From Vibrio sp. RE88 (GTDB lineage: Bacteria > Pseudomonadota > Gammaproteobacteria > Enterobacterales > Vibrionaceae): a stretch of DNA of 64,000 bases. The position numbers were made by a program, and so were the translations under genes. The notes beneath the pieces are model-generated. The model was given only the letters and a program-made list of their open reading frames with translations, was not told where the DNA came from and did no database searches. The stretch is taken from assembly GCF_013113835.1 (NCBI RefSeq), contig NZ_VTYQ01000015.1, positions 1 through 64,000 of the forward strand, read 5' to 3'. The first letter of the stretch is position 1. The number at the start of each line of letters is the position of its first letter. This document shows positions 36,956 to 47,346 of this stretch, in pieces.

Positions 36956-36987
36956 CGAGGTATTTAGACATAATACCTCGTTTTTTT
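36956..36987 (+). terminator. Terminator downstream of the exported two-repeat protein
   Basis: A perfect 9-bp stem CGAGGTATT/AATACCTCG is followed by seven T. Confidence 0.9.
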
Positions 36988-37110
36988 AATTGTCTGGGGT
37001 TAAGCTAGCTCAAAATAAAATTATCAGCGTTTGCAAACAACCACCTATTTAATAAGTGTCTCAAATAGACACAAGCACAATGTATTACATCTAGTCAGAA
37101 GGATTTCGAC

Positions 37111-39717
37111 ATGGCTCAAACACCTCAAGCCAAATATCGCAAAGATTACACCTCACCATCCCATACTATTTCCGACATCGACTTAACTTTCGATCTCCAT
37201 GATACAGCGACAATCGTAACGGCTGTTTCTCAAGTTAAGCAGTTAAAAGAATACACAACGCTTCAACTGGAAGGTGAAAGTCTTAAACTGGTTAGTGTCT
37301 CTGTTAACGGTGAAGTTTGGACAAGGTTTGAAGAAAAGGAAGGTGCGCTAGAGATTTCCGCACTGCCTGAGACGTTCGAACTGAAAATCGTCACTGAAAT
37401 TAATCCCGAAGAAAACACAGCTTTGGAAGGTTTGTATAAATCTGGCGGCGCTTTCTGTACTCAATGTGAAGCGGAAGGCTTCCGTCGAATCACTTACTAC
37501 ATGGATCGCCCGGATGTGTTAGCGAAATACACAACGAAAGTGATCGCAGATAAAGCGGATTATCCATTCTTACTGAGCAACGGTAACCGTATTGCAGAAG
37601 GAGAGTTGGAAGGTGGCCGTCATTGGGTTCAGTGGCAAGACCCGCACCCAAAACCAGCGTATCTATTTGCGCTTGTTGCTGGGGATTTTGATGTCCTTCG
37701 CGATAAGTATGTGACTAAATCTGGCCGTGATGTGGCGTTAGAAATCTTTGTCGATAAAGGTAACCTTGATCGCGCACCACATGCAATGACGTCTCTTATC
37801 AACTCAATGAAGTGGGATGAAGAGCGCTTTGGTCTAGAGTATGACCTTGATATCTACATGATTGTTGCTGTTGATTTCTTCAACATGGGCGCAATGGAAA
37901 ACAAAGGTCTTAACATCTTTAACTCTAAATTTGTTTTGGCAAATGAGCAAACGGCAACTGATACAGACTACCTAGGTATCGAAGCGGTCATTGGTCATGA
38001 GTACTTTCACAACTGGACAGGCAACCGAGTCACTTGTCGAGACTGGTTCCAATTGAGCTTGAAAGAAGGCCTTACTGTATTCCGCGATCAGGAGTTTTCG
38101 TCGGATTTAGGTTCACGAGCGGTGAATCGTATTAACAACGTAAGAATTATTCGTGGTCCTCAATTCGCAGAAGATGCGAGCCCTATGTCTCATCCAATTC
38201 GTCCTGAAAAAGTTATAGAAATGAATAACTTCTATACTTTAACGGTATACGAAAAGGGCAGTGAAGTTATCCGAATGATGCATACACTGCTGGGAGAAGA
38301 AGGTTTCCAGAAGGGTATGAAGCTTTACTTTGAGCGCCATGATGGCACGGCGGCAACCTGTGAAGATTTTGTTGCAGCTATGGAAGATGCATCTGGTGTT
38401 GACCTGAAACAATTCCGCCTATGGTACAGCCAATCAGGTACACCAACGGTATCCGTTACAAGTGAGTATGATTCAGCAGCACAAACGTATTCTCTGACGG
38501 TTTCTCAACGCACTGAACCGACTCATGAGCAACAAGAAAAACAGCCGCTTCATATTCCGTTTGATGTTGAGTTGTACGCGGAAAATGGTGATGTCATTGA
38601 GTTACAATGTAACGGTAAAAAAGTTGAAAGTGTTCTTAACGTTACAGAAGCGGAGCAAACCTTCGTGTTTGAAAACGTATCTGAGCAACCAGTACCGTCT
38701 TTGCTACGTGAGTTTTCTGCACCGGTAGTCCTTGAGTACGATTACAGCGATGAAGAACTGATTTTCCTGATGGTGCATGCGCGTAACGAGTTTGCTCGTT
38801 GGGATGCTGGTCAAATGCTGCTAGCAAAATACATTCGTAGCAACGTTGAAGCAGTACAAAGTGGTCAAGATGTTGAACTGTCTCCAGCGCTGATTGATGC
38901 CTTCCGAGGTGTCTTATTGTCAGACAAGCTTGAGCCAGCATTTATTGCTGAGATGATGGCATTGCCAAACCACAATGAAGTATCCGGCTGGTACAAACAA
39001 GTAGATGTTGATGCCGTTGCTAAAGTGCTTAAATCTATCAAAGTGAAGCTGGCTGCTGAGCTAGAAGATGAGTTTGGCGCGCTTTATCACAGCTTGAAGC
39101 AGGTTGAATACACGATCGATCACCCAGCGATCGGCAAGCGCTCTTTACGTAACACTGCTTTAGCTTATCTAGCATACACGGAACAAGGGAATGAGTTAGC
39201 AGAGAAGCAGTATTTCGATGCGAACAACATGACAGACACCATTGCCGCAATGAGTGCTGCGAATAGTGCGCAACTAGCATGCCGCGAAACACTGATGTCA
39301 GACTACAGTGACAAGTGGAAGCATGATGGCCTGGTTATGGACAAGTGGTTTGCGCTGCAAGGTACTAACCCAGCCAATAACGTCTTGGATGTAATCAAGG
39401 ATACGATGAGTCATGAAGCGTTCAGTTTGAAAAACCCGAACCGAACTCGTAGCCTCGTTGGATCTTTCCTGAATATGAACCCAGTGCGGTTCCACGCTAA
39501 GTCAGGTGAGGGGTACAAGTTCGCAGGTGAGATTCTGAAAGAACTAAACAGCAGTAACCCACAAGTCGCTTCGCGCCTGATTGATCCATTGCTTAAGTTC
39601 CGTAAGTATGATGAAGAGCGCCAAGCTCTGATTAGAGCAGAGCTTGAAGCACTCAAATCGATGGACAACTTAGCAAAAGACCTATTTGAGAAGGTCAACA
39701 AAGCTTTGGAAGCGTAA
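37111..39717 (+). CDS. pepN: PepN, aminopeptidase N
   Basis: This 868-residue M1-family zinc metallopeptidase removes N-terminal residues from peptides in the cytoplasm. The exopeptidase motif GAMEN is at residues 260-264 and the zinc site HEYFH at 296-300, with the third ligand Glu at about 319 (in LKEGLTVFRDQEF). Length matches E. coli PepN (870). The site AAGGA precedes the ATG. It is a single-gene unit between terminators. Confidence 0.97.
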   Translation: MAQTPQAKYRKDYTSPSHTISDIDLTFDLHDTATIVTAVSQVKQLKEYTTLQLEGESLKLVSVSVNGEVWTRFEEKEGALEISALPETFELKIVTEINPEENTALEGLYKSGGAFCTQCEAEGFRRITYYMDRPDVLAKYTTKVIADKADYPFLLSNGNRIAEGELEGGRHWVQWQDPHPKPAYLFALVAGDFDVLRDKYVTKSGRDVALEIFVDKGNLDRAPHAMTSLINSMKWDEERFGLEYDLDIYMIVAVDFFNMGAMENKGLNIFNSKFVLANEQTATDTDYLGIEAVIGHEYFHNWTGNRVTCRDWFQLSLKEGLTVFRDQEFSSDLGSRAVNRINNVRIIRGPQFAEDASPMSHPIRPEKVIEMNNFYTLTVYEKGSEVIRMMHTLLGEEGFQKGMKLYFERHDGTAATCEDFVAAMEDASGVDLKQFRLWYSQSGTPTVSVTSEYDSAAQTYSLTVSQRTEPTHEQQEKQPLHIPFDVELYAENGDVIELQCNGKKVESVLNVTEAEQTFVFENVSEQPVPSLLREFSAPVVLEYDYSDEELIFLMVHARNEFARWDAGQMLLAKYIRSNVEAVQSGQDVELSPALIDAFRGVLLSDKLEPAFIAEMMALPNHNEVSGWYKQVDVDAVAKVLKSIKVKLAAELEDEFGALYHSLKQVEYTIDHPAIGKRSLRNTALAYLAYTEQGNELAEKQYFDANNMTDTIAAMSAANSAQLACRETLMSDYSDKWKHDGLVMDKWFALQGTNPANNVLDVIKDTMSHEAFSLKNPNRTRSLVGSFLNMNPVRFHAKSGEGYKFAGEILKELNSSNPQVASRLIDPLLKFRKYDEERQALIRAELEALKSMDNLAKDLFEKVNKALEA

Positions 39718-39727
39718 TCGCTGAGCG

Positions 39728-39757
39728 AAACAGTAGCACTTTATAGTGCTACTGTTT
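39728..39757 (+). terminator. Terminator of pepN
   Basis: A perfect 13-bp stem (AAACAGTAGCACT/AGTGCTACTGTTT) with a TTAT loop begins 11 bp after the pepN stop. Confidence 0.9.
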
Positions 39758-39813
39758 ATTTACACAGTGTTTTTCTGCGCGTGATAAAATCGTTACTTTT
39801 TTAATCAAAGAAA

Positions 39814-40032
39814 ATGAATCAGTACTACTTTTCACTCAACATCTCATATCAATCTTTTCTCGCTCATTACAATGGGGCGGCGAGCAACATTTTAGTGGTG
39901 ACAGACAATGGTTTACGCCTACAATTGCCTGCATCAAGATTCAGACCTTTTCTTAGTCAAATTGGCCTTAAGGGGCGTTTTCGTTTAACAACTGACCAAA
40001 ATAACAAGTTTCTTAAGTTAGAAGTTCTGTGA
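39814..40032 (+). CDS. DUF2835 family small protein
   Basis: This 72-residue protein has the pattern YYFSLNISYQSFLAHYNGAA and a Gly-Arg-Phe strand (GLKGRFRLTTD) typical of DUF2835, a small family I know only from gammaproteobacteria and without function. It sits between pepN and gdhB. Its size and charge suit a soluble cytosolic beta protein. Confidence 0.85.
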   Translation: MNQYYFSLNISYQSFLAHYNGAASNILVVTDNGLRLQLPASRFRPFLSQIGLKGRFRLTTDQNNKFLKLEVL

Positions 40033-40220
40033 GCAACTGATTTTATAGGAGTTTAAATAGTGCCTTAGTCACATTATCGAACATTTCACCTCCTACCACT
40101 CCTAAAAGAATTAACTATTTATCAATAAAGCTTTTACAATAAAGCGGCATTACCCGTGTTAAGCACTATGCTTACAACATCCCCCAAAAATATATACAAT
40201 TCTAATTGTGGAGTGTGATT

Positions 40221-43200
40221 ATGACCGCGCGTGAAACTCTGATGCCGGTTCTGCTTGAAAAGGTCTACAAACTGATTCAAGACAAACTCGAGCTTGCTCA
40301 TCAACCCTTAGTCACTCAACTTGCTCAGCATTTATTCAATAACATATCTCAAGACGACCTAGTCGAACGAAACGAATCTGATTTGTATGGCGCTGTAGTT
40401 AGCCTTTGGCACCATATCAATGAGAAAAAAGCAGATGATGTATCGGTTCGAGTTTTTAACCCGACCGTTAGCCGTCAAGGATGGCAATCCACACACACCA
40501 TTGTAGAAATCGTCGTTCCTGACAGTCCCTTCCTTGTTGACTCGGTAAAAATGGCACTTAGCCGTTTAGACTTAGCTTCTCACCTTATGCTTCATGGCCC
40601 TACACAGATTGAACGCAACAAAAAAGGTGAGATTACCAGCATCAATGAAGGTGAGGGTGTTCTTCAGTCACTGTTCCATGTTGAAGTTGACCGCTTAAGT
40701 GCGAAAGAGACGATGAGCTCTCTAAAAGAAGAGCTACTTAAAATCCTGACTGATACTGCTTTGGTGGTTCAAGATTGGTTACTGATGGTTGAAAAACTGG
40801 AAGAGGTAACGAATCAAGTTGAAGCACAAGAAGGTAAAGTAGAAGTAGAACGTGATCGTTACGAGGAGACGATCAAGTTTCTCCGTTGGTTAGGTGATCA
40901 CAACTTCACATTCATGGGCTACAAAGAATACGACCTTGTCAATGTTGACGGCGATACCGAACTTCGCCCAACAGCGGATAAAGGTTTAGGGCTATTTGGC
41001 AACCGTGATCGTGTGCGCAGTGTGAAGCTTTCCGACTTCCCTGACTCTGCTCGCTTAGAAGCGAAGAAGCCATTCCTGCTGATTATGACCAAAGGTAATA
41101 CGCCTTCGCGTATTCACCGCCCAGCTTATACCGATTACATCGGTATCAAGAAGTTTGATAAAGATGGAAAGGTTGTCGGTGAGCACCGTTTCACTGGTCT
41201 TTACACCTCCGCTGTATATAACCAGAGTGTCGAAAGTATTCCGCTGATTCGTGAAAAAGTAGAACGTATCCTAGCCGCAAGTGGCTACCGTGAAGGCTCG
41301 TACTCTTACAAAGCTCTGCATAACATTCTTGAAAATTACCCTCGCGATGAACTGCTTCAAGCGAAAGAAGAAGAACTTCTTGAAGTGGGTATGGGTGTGG
41401 TGCAGATGCAAGATCGCGACATGCTTCGTTTGTTTGTTCGCAAAGACCCGTTTGGTCGTTTCTTCAGCTGTATGGTGTACGTAACAAAAGATCGTTACAA
41501 CACTGAGCTTCGCCGCCAGACTCAGCGAATCCTAAAACAATATTTCGGTTGTGATAAAGAAGTAGAGTTTACAACTTACTTCTCTGAGAGCCCACTAGCC
41601 CGAACTCATTACATTGTTCGTGTTGATAACAACAACATGGACGTAGACGTTAAAACGATTGAGCAAAACTTAATGGAAGCATCTTCAACTTGGGATGATC
41701 GCCTGTCTGACGCGATTGTTGCGAACTTCGGTGAAAGTAAAGGTCTGCCTTTATCGAAAGAGTATCTACGTGCATTCCCTCGTTCGTACAAAGAAGATGT
41801 CATGCCTGGTTCTGCAGTAGCAGACATTGAACGTCTTGAAGCGCTTAGCGATGACAACAAGTTAGGTATGTTGTTCTACCGTCCGCAAGAGCTGGGTTCA
41901 GATTCAAAATCAGTTCGCTTGAAACTTTATCATCGCGATGAACCTATTCACCTTTCAGACGTGATGCCAATGTTGGAAAACTTGGGTCTACGAGTGATTG
42001 GTGAGTCACCTTATGAAGTTCGTAAAGCGAACGGCCAGGTGTATTGGATCCTCGATTTCTCAATGCTTCATAAGAGTGAAAAGACAGTTGATCTTCGTGA
42101 AGCTCGTGATCGTTTCCAACAAGCATTTGCCGCAATTTGGGCAGGTGAACTGGAGAGCGATGGTTTCAACCGCCTAGTACTTGGTGCGTCATTAACGGGT
42201 CGTGAAATTTCGATTCTTCGTGCTTACGCGCGCTACATGCGTCAGGTAGGTTTCCCGTTCAGTCAACAATACATTGAAGAAACGCTAAGCCATTATCCTG
42301 AGCTAGCGAAAGGTTTGGTTGAATTATTTGCTAAGCGTTTTGATCCCAAATTTAAGGGCAGTCAGAAAGGTCAGACTGAACTAACTAATAAGATCACAGA
42401 GCAACTTGATCATGTAGAAAGCTTGGATGATGATCGTATCATCCGTCGCTATGTCGAAATGATCAGTGCAACGCTGCGTACTAACTACTATCAGCTAGAC
42501 GCGAATAAGCAGAATAAACCTTGGCTATCGTTGAAGATGAAGCCGAGTGACATTCCAGAAATTCCTCAGCCAGTTCCTGCATTTGAGATCTTTGTATATG
42601 CACCGGATATCGAAGGTGTTCACCTACGTGGTGGCAAGGTCGCTCGTGGTGGTTTGCGTTGGTCAGATCGTCAAGAAGACTTCCGTACCGAAATCTTAGG
42701 TCTGGTTAAAGCACAGCAAGTTAAGAACACGGTTATTGTTCCGGTTGGCGCAAAAGGCGGTTTTGTTTGTAAGCGTCAGCACACTCTAAGTGGTCGTGAT
42801 GAGATCTTTGCTGAAGGTCAACGTTGTTACAAACGCTTTATTCGCGCACTTCTAGACGTATCAGACAACATTATCGAAGGGGAAGTGATTCCGCCGAAGA
42901 GTGTGGTTCGTCATGATGAAGATGACCCGTATTTGGTTGTTGCGGCAGATAAAGGTACAGCGACATTCTCTGATTTAGCGAACTCTGTGTCTGACGAATA
43001 CAACTTCTGGCTAGGTGATGCCTTTGCTTCTGGTGGTTCTAACGGTTACGACCACAAAGCTATGGGTATTACAGCGAAAGGTGGTTGGGAATCTGTAAAA
43101 CGTCATTTCCGTGAAATGGGTATTGACTGTCAGACTACAGACTTCACTGCTATCGGTGTTGGTGATATGGCTGGTGACGTATTCGGTAACGGTATGCTGT

Positions 43201-45062
43201 TATCTAAGCATATCCGTCTACAGGCTGCGTTTAACCACATGCATATCTTCATCGATCCAAACCCAGATTCAGCGAAGAGCTGGAAAGAGCGTGATCGTCT
43301 ATTTAAGTTACCTCGTTCAAGCTGGGAAGATTACAACGCTAAGCTGATCTCTAAAGGTGGTGGCATCTTCTCTCGCCGAGCGAAGTCAATTGCTCTTACA
43401 CCAGAAATTCAGAAGATGATCGGCACCAAGAAAGCGTCACTAGCACCAAATGACCTCATCAAGATGCTGCTTAAGATGGAAGTTGATCTTCTATGGAATG
43501 GTGGTATCGGTACCTACGTAAAAGCATCAAACGAAACGCACACTGATGTGGGCGACCGTGCTAACGACGTTCTGCGTATTGACGGACGTGACCTACGTGC
43601 AAAAGTTGTCGGTGAAGGTGGTAACTTGGGTATGACTCAGTTGGGTCGTATCGAGTATGCTCTGACTGGCGGCCGCGTAAACACGGACTTTGTTGATAAC
43701 GTTGGTGGCGTGGATTGTTCGGATAACGAAGTTAACATCAAGATCTTCCTAAATGGCTTAGTGGCTAATGGTGATCTAACGGTTAAGCAGCGTAATAAGA
43801 TCCTTGAGTCCATGGAAGATGAAGTGGGTGAGATTGTTCTTGATGACGCTTATTGCCAATCTGAATCTATCTCGGTGACTGAGCAGCAGGGCACTTCTCT
43901 TGTGAAAGAGCAGATTCGCTTCATTCACGACTTAGAGAAAGCGGGTCATTTAGACCGCGCACTTGAGTACATTCCAGACGATGAAACATTGCTTGAGCGT
44001 GAGAAGTTAGGTAAAGCGTTGACCCGACCTGAGCTATCAGTGCTAGTTGCTTACGGCAAGATGGTTCTGAAAGAAGAGCTGGTTCACGATGACATCGCTA
44101 ACGATGATTACCATGCACAGCAACTCGTTAATTACTTCCCAACTGAGTTACGCCGTAACTACTCACAGCAAATGGATAATCATCCACTACGTGCTGAGAT
44201 TATTGCAACAGCGCTTGCAAATCAGATGGTTAACGAAATGGGTTGTAACTATGTGACGCGTCTACAAGAAGAGACAGGTGCGCATGTTGTTGATATAGCA
44301 AATGCTTATGCAGCGTCACGTGAAATCTTTGGTTTAGGTGATGTGCTTAAGTCACTGCGTGAACTCGACAACGAAGCGTCAACCGAAGCACAGTACGATA
44401 TGATGTTCTATGTTCGTCGAACGTTACGCCGTCTGTCTCGCTGGTTGTTACGCAACCGCACTGGTCGCCAATGCGTGAAAGCACTGATCGAACTTTACCA
44501 AGGTGATGTTGAAACGATCAAAGCTAAACTCGATGATATGCTGGTTCCATCTGAAGTCGAAGAGCACAACGAAATGGCTCAGGCGTGGATTGAGCAGGGT
44601 ATCAGTCCTGAAATTGCTAATTACGTTGCGCGTTTGTCTAGCCTTTACTCAGTACTGGATATTTCTACAGTATCTCGAGAAAAAGGCAAATCAATAGAGC
44701 AAAGCGCTAAGTTGTACTACAACTTGGGTGATCGTTTGTCTCTTCACTGGTTCTTGAAACAGATCAATGGTCAGGCTGTCGATAACCATTGGCAGGCACT
44801 GGCAAGAGCGGCATTCCGTGAAGATCTTGATTGGCAGCAACGTCAGCTAACGGGTCAGGTATTAAGTTGTAGCTGTGCACCAGAAGATCTCGATGTGATG
44901 AAAGCTCTGGATGATTGGATCGAAAATAATGAAATTTCGCTCCATCGTTGGGAAAATATCCTTAATGAGTTCAAAGTTGGTTCAGTGCATGAATTTGCTA
45001 AGTTCTCTGTAGCTTTACGTGAATTGATGCTGCTTAACTTAAACTGTTCAGCTAACGAGTAA
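40221..45062 (+). CDS. gdhB: Large NAD-specific glutamate dehydrogenase
   Basis: It encodes 1,613 residues from the ATG at 40221 with GGAG upstream; a TTG five codons earlier is less likely. This is the 180-kDa class of NAD-dependent glutamate dehydrogenase, which converts glutamate to 2-oxoglutarate and ammonia. N-terminal ACT-like regulatory parts occupy the first about 700 residues. The catalytic core includes KVARGGLRWSDRQEDFRTE and PVGAKGGFV (active-site Lys region), then nucleotide-binding segments near VVGEGGNLGMTQLGRIEYAL. A helical tail follows. The gene is monocistronic and ends with a terminator. Confidence 0.95.
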   Translation: MTARETLMPVLLEKVYKLIQDKLELAHQPLVTQLAQHLFNNISQDDLVERNESDLYGAVVSLWHHINEKKADDVSVRVFNPTVSRQGWQSTHTIVEIVVPDSPFLVDSVKMALSRLDLASHLMLHGPTQIERNKKGEITSINEGEGVLQSLFHVEVDRLSAKETMSSLKEELLKILTDTALVVQDWLLMVEKLEEVTNQVEAQEGKVEVERDRYEETIKFLRWLGDHNFTFMGYKEYDLVNVDGDTELRPTADKGLGLFGNRDRVRSVKLSDFPDSARLEAKKPFLLIMTKGNTPSRIHRPAYTDYIGIKKFDKDGKVVGEHRFTGLYTSAVYNQSVESIPLIREKVERILAASGYREGSYSYKALHNILENYPRDELLQAKEEELLEVGMGVVQMQDRDMLRLFVRKDPFGRFFSCMVYVTKDRYNTELRRQTQRILKQYFGCDKEVEFTTYFSESPLARTHYIVRVDNNNMDVDVKTIEQNLMEASSTWDDRLSDAIVANFGESKGLPLSKEYLRAFPRSYKEDVMPGSAVADIERLEALSDDNKLGMLFYRPQELGSDSKSVRLKLYHRDEPIHLSDVMPMLENLGLRVIGESPYEVRKANGQVYWILDFSMLHKSEKTVDLREARDRFQQAFAAIWAGELESDGFNRLVLGASLTGREISILRAYARYMRQVGFPFSQQYIEETLSHYPELAKGLVELFAKRFDPKFKGSQKGQTELTNKITEQLDHVESLDDDRIIRRYVEMISATLRTNYYQLDANKQNKPWLSLKMKPSDIPEIPQPVPAFEIFVYAPDIEGVHLRGGKVARGGLRWSDRQEDFRTEILGLVKAQQVKNTVIVPVGAKGGFVCKRQHTLSGRDEIFAEGQRCYKRFIRALLDVSDNIIEGEVIPPKSVVRHDEDDPYLVVAADKGTATFSDLANSVSDEYNFWLGDAFASGGSNGYDHKAMGITAKGGWESVKRHFREMGIDCQTTDFTAIGVGDMAGDVFGNGMLLSKHIRLQAAFNHMHIFIDPNPDSAKSWKERDRLFKLPRSSWEDYNAKLISKGGGIFSRRAKSIALTPEIQKMIGTKKASLAPNDLIKMLLKMEVDLLWNGGIGTYVKASNETHTDVGDRANDVLRIDGRDLRAKVVGEGGNLGMTQLGRIEYALTGGRVNTDFVDNVGGVDCSDNEVNIKIFLNGLVANGDLTVKQRNKILESMEDEVGEIVLDDAYCQSESISVTEQQGTSLVKEQIRFIHDLEKAGHLDRALEYIPDDETLLEREKLGKALTRPELSVLVAYGKMVLKEELVHDDIANDDYHAQQLVNYFPTELRRNYSQQMDNHPLRAEIIATALANQMVNEMGCNYVTRLQEETGAHVVDIANAYAASREIFGLGDVLKSLRELDNEASTEAQYDMMFYVRRTLRRLSRWLLRNRTGRQCVKALIELYQGDVETIKAKLDDMLVPSEVEEHNEMAQAWIEQGISPEIANYVARLSSLYSVLDISTVSREKGKSIEQSAKLYYNLGDRLSLHWFLKQINGQAVDNHWQALARAAFREDLDWQQRQLTGQVLSCSCAPEDLDVMKALDDWIENNEISLHRWENILNEFKVGSVHEFAKFSVALRELMLLNLNCSANE

Positions 45063-45108
45063 TCGACACATATTTCGTTGAATTATTCGGTAAAACAGTA
45101 AATAATAC

Positions 45109-45134
45109 AGCCCCGTTTATACGGGGCTTTTTTC
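45109..45134 (+). terminator. Terminator of gdhB
   Basis: An 8-bp stem AGCCCCGT/ACGGGGCT with loop TTAT and a six-T tail lies just upstream of pyrD. Confidence 0.9.
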
Positions 45135-45147
45135 TATCGGAGGCACA

Positions 45148-46158
45148 ATGCTTTACCGTCTAGCCAGAACTGGCTTTTTCCAACTTGATGCCGAAAAGGC
45201 ACATGATCTCGCAATTCAAAACTTCAAACGTTTCACCGGCACTCCTCTCGATCTTCTTTATCGTCAACAACTTCCTAATCGTCCAGTCGAATGTATGGGC
45301 CTGACTTTCCGTAACCCTGTTGGCTTAGCGGCGGGTTTGGACAAAAACGGCGAATGTATTGAAGCTTTCGACGCAATGGGATTTGGCTTTGTTGAAGTCG
45401 GCACGGTAACACCGAGACCTCAAGCCGGTAATGATAAGCCTCGTCTTTTCCGTTTAGTCGAAGCTGAAGGCATTATCAACCGAATGGGCTTTAACAACTT
45501 AGGTGTTGACAATCTGGTTGATAACGTAAAGAAAGCCAACTTCGATTGCGTGCTTGGTATCAATATCGGTAAGAACAAAGATACACCGATTGAAAAGGGT
45601 GCTGAAGACTATCTCATCTGTATGGAAAAAGTGTATGAGCACGCAGGCTACATCGCCGTGAATATCTCATCACCAAATACTCCGGGATTACGCTCACTTC
45701 AGTACGGTGAAGCGTTGGATGAACTGCTGTCAGAATTAAAAGTGAAGCAGGCTGAGTTAGCGGAGAAGCATAACAAATACGTACCACTTGCACTAAAGAT
45801 CGCTCCGGATCTTAGTGATGATGAGATCAGCCAGATCTGCGAGTCTTTACTGAAGAACAACATTGATGGCGTTATCGCGACAAATACGACATTGGATCGC
45901 AGTGTTGTTGAAGGAATGAAGCATGCCAATGAAGCGGGTGGGTTGAGTGGCCGTCCGGTTCAATCTCGAAGCACCGAAGTTGTTCGTCGTTTACATGAAG
46001 AGTTGGGAGAGCAAATTCCGGTCATCGGTGTAGGGGGTATTGACTCATACGTTGCAGCGAAAGAGAAAATGATGGCAGGCGCACAACTTGTCCAAGTTTA
46101 CTCTGGTTTTATCTATCATGGTCCAACGCTGGTGAGAGATATTGTTAAAAACCTATGA
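45148..46158 (+). CDS. pyrD: Dihydroorotate dehydrogenase (class 2)
   Basis: This 336-residue FMN enzyme of pyrimidine synthesis has the same length as E. coli PyrD. An N-terminal amphipathic helix (MLYRLARTGFFQLDAEKAHD) docks on the inner membrane, where quinone is the electron acceptor. The catalytic base Ser175 lies in NISSPNTPGLRSL. FMN-binding GLAAGLDKNGE and the C-terminal GVGGIDS loop are present. GGAGG precedes the ATG. A matS site begins eight bases after the stop. Confidence 0.97.
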   Translation: MLYRLARTGFFQLDAEKAHDLAIQNFKRFTGTPLDLLYRQQLPNRPVECMGLTFRNPVGLAAGLDKNGECIEAFDAMGFGFVEVGTVTPRPQAGNDKPRLFRLVEAEGIINRMGFNNLGVDNLVDNVKKANFDCVLGINIGKNKDTPIEKGAEDYLICMEKVYEHAGYIAVNISSPNTPGLRSLQYGEALDELLSELKVKQAELAEKHNKYVPLALKIAPDLSDDEISQICESLLKNNIDGVIATNTTLDRSVVEGMKHANEAGGLSGRPVQSRSTEVVRRLHEELGEQIPVIGVGGIDSYVAAKEKMMAGAQLVQVYSGFIYHGPTLVRDIVKNL

Positions 46159-46166
46159 TAGCCTTG

Positions 46167-46179
46167 GTGACGCTGTCAC
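46167..46179. promoter_or_regulatory. Perfect matS site (MatP-binding)
   Basis: The sequence GTGACGCTGTCAC fits the published consensus GTGACRNYGTCAC in every position. It lies in the pyrD-terminator interval, so it does not overlap coding sequence. Confidence 0.8.
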
Positions 46180-46212
46180 ACGAACGTAAAGCTTGAATTT
46201 ATTAAGTTTCTG

Positions 46213-46248
46213 AAGAGGGGATGATTTATCATTTCCTCTTTTTTTTTG
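46213..46248 (+). terminator. Terminator of pyrD
   Basis: A 13-bp stem with two G-T pairs (arms 46213-46225 and 46228-46240) is followed by eight T. Confidence 0.85.
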
Positions 46249-46330
46249 CTTATTAGCGAATAGAATTTCGGTAAATGTATGGGAAGGTAATTTAGTGTTT
46301 TACCTGAATTGACTTTTACACGAGATTGGA

Positions 46331-46885
46331 ATGATGCTTAAACCGAGCGACAAATGGACTTGGTACTATGATGACACAGAGCAGCACCTGATGCTGGATC
46401 TGGGTGATGATATGGTATTCAAGACAAATCTTTCCAAAAAGTTGATTGTAGATTGCGCAATCGGTGTTAACGAATTCTCCGTTGACGACGCATCTGCTTA
46501 CCAAACATACAAAGAGCAAATTGCTCATCTAGACCTTTCAGAGCCTCGTCAGGCTGAATTAGCACTCTATTGCGTAGCCGCAAAGCGCTTTCATAAGCCA
46601 GTCCAACCTAAGAGCTGGTTCTTTGATTGCATCTCTGATGGCTTAAATGTGCCTGTGGAAGGCGATTTTGTCCAATTATCGAACAGCTACAGTGATGGTT
46701 ACTTTCTAGTTCTAGAAGTAGGAGACAACTCTAGCTTATGCGCCTCTATTAATTTGGAAGCGTTCGTTCTTAATGGAACCAAATCTTTGGGATTTGGCCA
46801 GGCGATTAAAGTCATGCACGATCGCATGTCGAGCGCCAATCATATTCTCTCTGGCCAGACACAACCTATGGCTCTGGTCAGCTAA
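46331..46885 (+). CDS. zapC: ZapC, FtsZ-ring-associated protein
   Basis: This 184-residue protein has the ZapC opening (KPSDKWTWYYDDTEQHLMLDLGDDMVF) and the later stretches VPVEGDFVQLS and GQAIKVMHDRM, matching E. coli ZapC (180 residues) along its length. ZapC bundles FtsZ protofilaments at the division ring in the cytoplasm. Two ATGs occur in tandem at the start (46331, 46334); either could be used. It is followed by a strong terminator. Confidence 0.93.
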   Translation: MMLKPSDKWTWYYDDTEQHLMLDLGDDMVFKTNLSKKLIVDCAIGVNEFSVDDASAYQTYKEQIAHLDLSEPRQAELALYCVAAKRFHKPVQPKSWFFDCISDGLNVPVEGDFVQLSNSYSDGYFLVLEVGDNSSLCASINLEAFVLNGTKSLGFGQAIKVMHDRMSSANHILSGQTQPMALVS

Positions 46886-46912
46886 CAATTCGTTCCTTTG
46901 TTTCATTTCCCT

Positions 46913-46938
46913 GTCGGCCTTCGAGCCGACTTTTTTTT
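46913..46938 (+). terminator. Terminator of zapC
   Basis: The stem GTCGGC/GCCGAC with a CTTCGA loop is followed by eight T. Confidence 0.92.
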
Positions 46939-47308
46939 GCTTAAAAGAACCTTCAATTGAGATTAGAGGTAGGGGATAACGTGAGTCACCCATAATTTTT
47001 CGATTTATCTATCAATAAAATATTCCCAGTTCTGATACTTCAACGTTCCTTATTTAACCATTTATTCCCCAATTAGCTATTTTCTGTAATTAAATTACGT
47101 GAAATTGATGGCCTGGTATAGTCCAATTTTGTGGTAAATAAGTATTCACTATCAATTAAAGCCCTAAGTAACTGTACAACGTTGTCTTAGCTCCAAACTT
47201 CAGTTTGAAAGTAAATGATCGATATGAATGTGCTGATGTTTTGTTCAATTGAGCGTGTTGAGGGAGAGATAAAAGTGGATTGAGCTAACGTAATTGATGT
47301 GAGACAGG

Positions 47309-47314
47309 TATAAT
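47309..47314 (+). promoter_or_regulatory. Possible rlmKL -10 box (TATAAT)
   Basis: A perfect TATAAT lies 32 bases before the rlmKL ATG. No convincing -35 hexamer occurs 16-18 bp upstream. Confidence 0.4.
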
Positions 47315-47346
47315 GAAGGGTCATTTATCAAGAATTTAAGAACACT

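Larger units (their letters stand above)
46886..47346. other. Gene-free interval between zapC and rlmKL
   Basis: About 460 bp hold the zapC terminator at the left, then AT-rich sequence with stop codons in all frames. I see a GTAATT-A-AATTAC palindrome (47086-47098) and a likely rlmKL -10 box near the right end. I see nothing else. Confidence 0.6.
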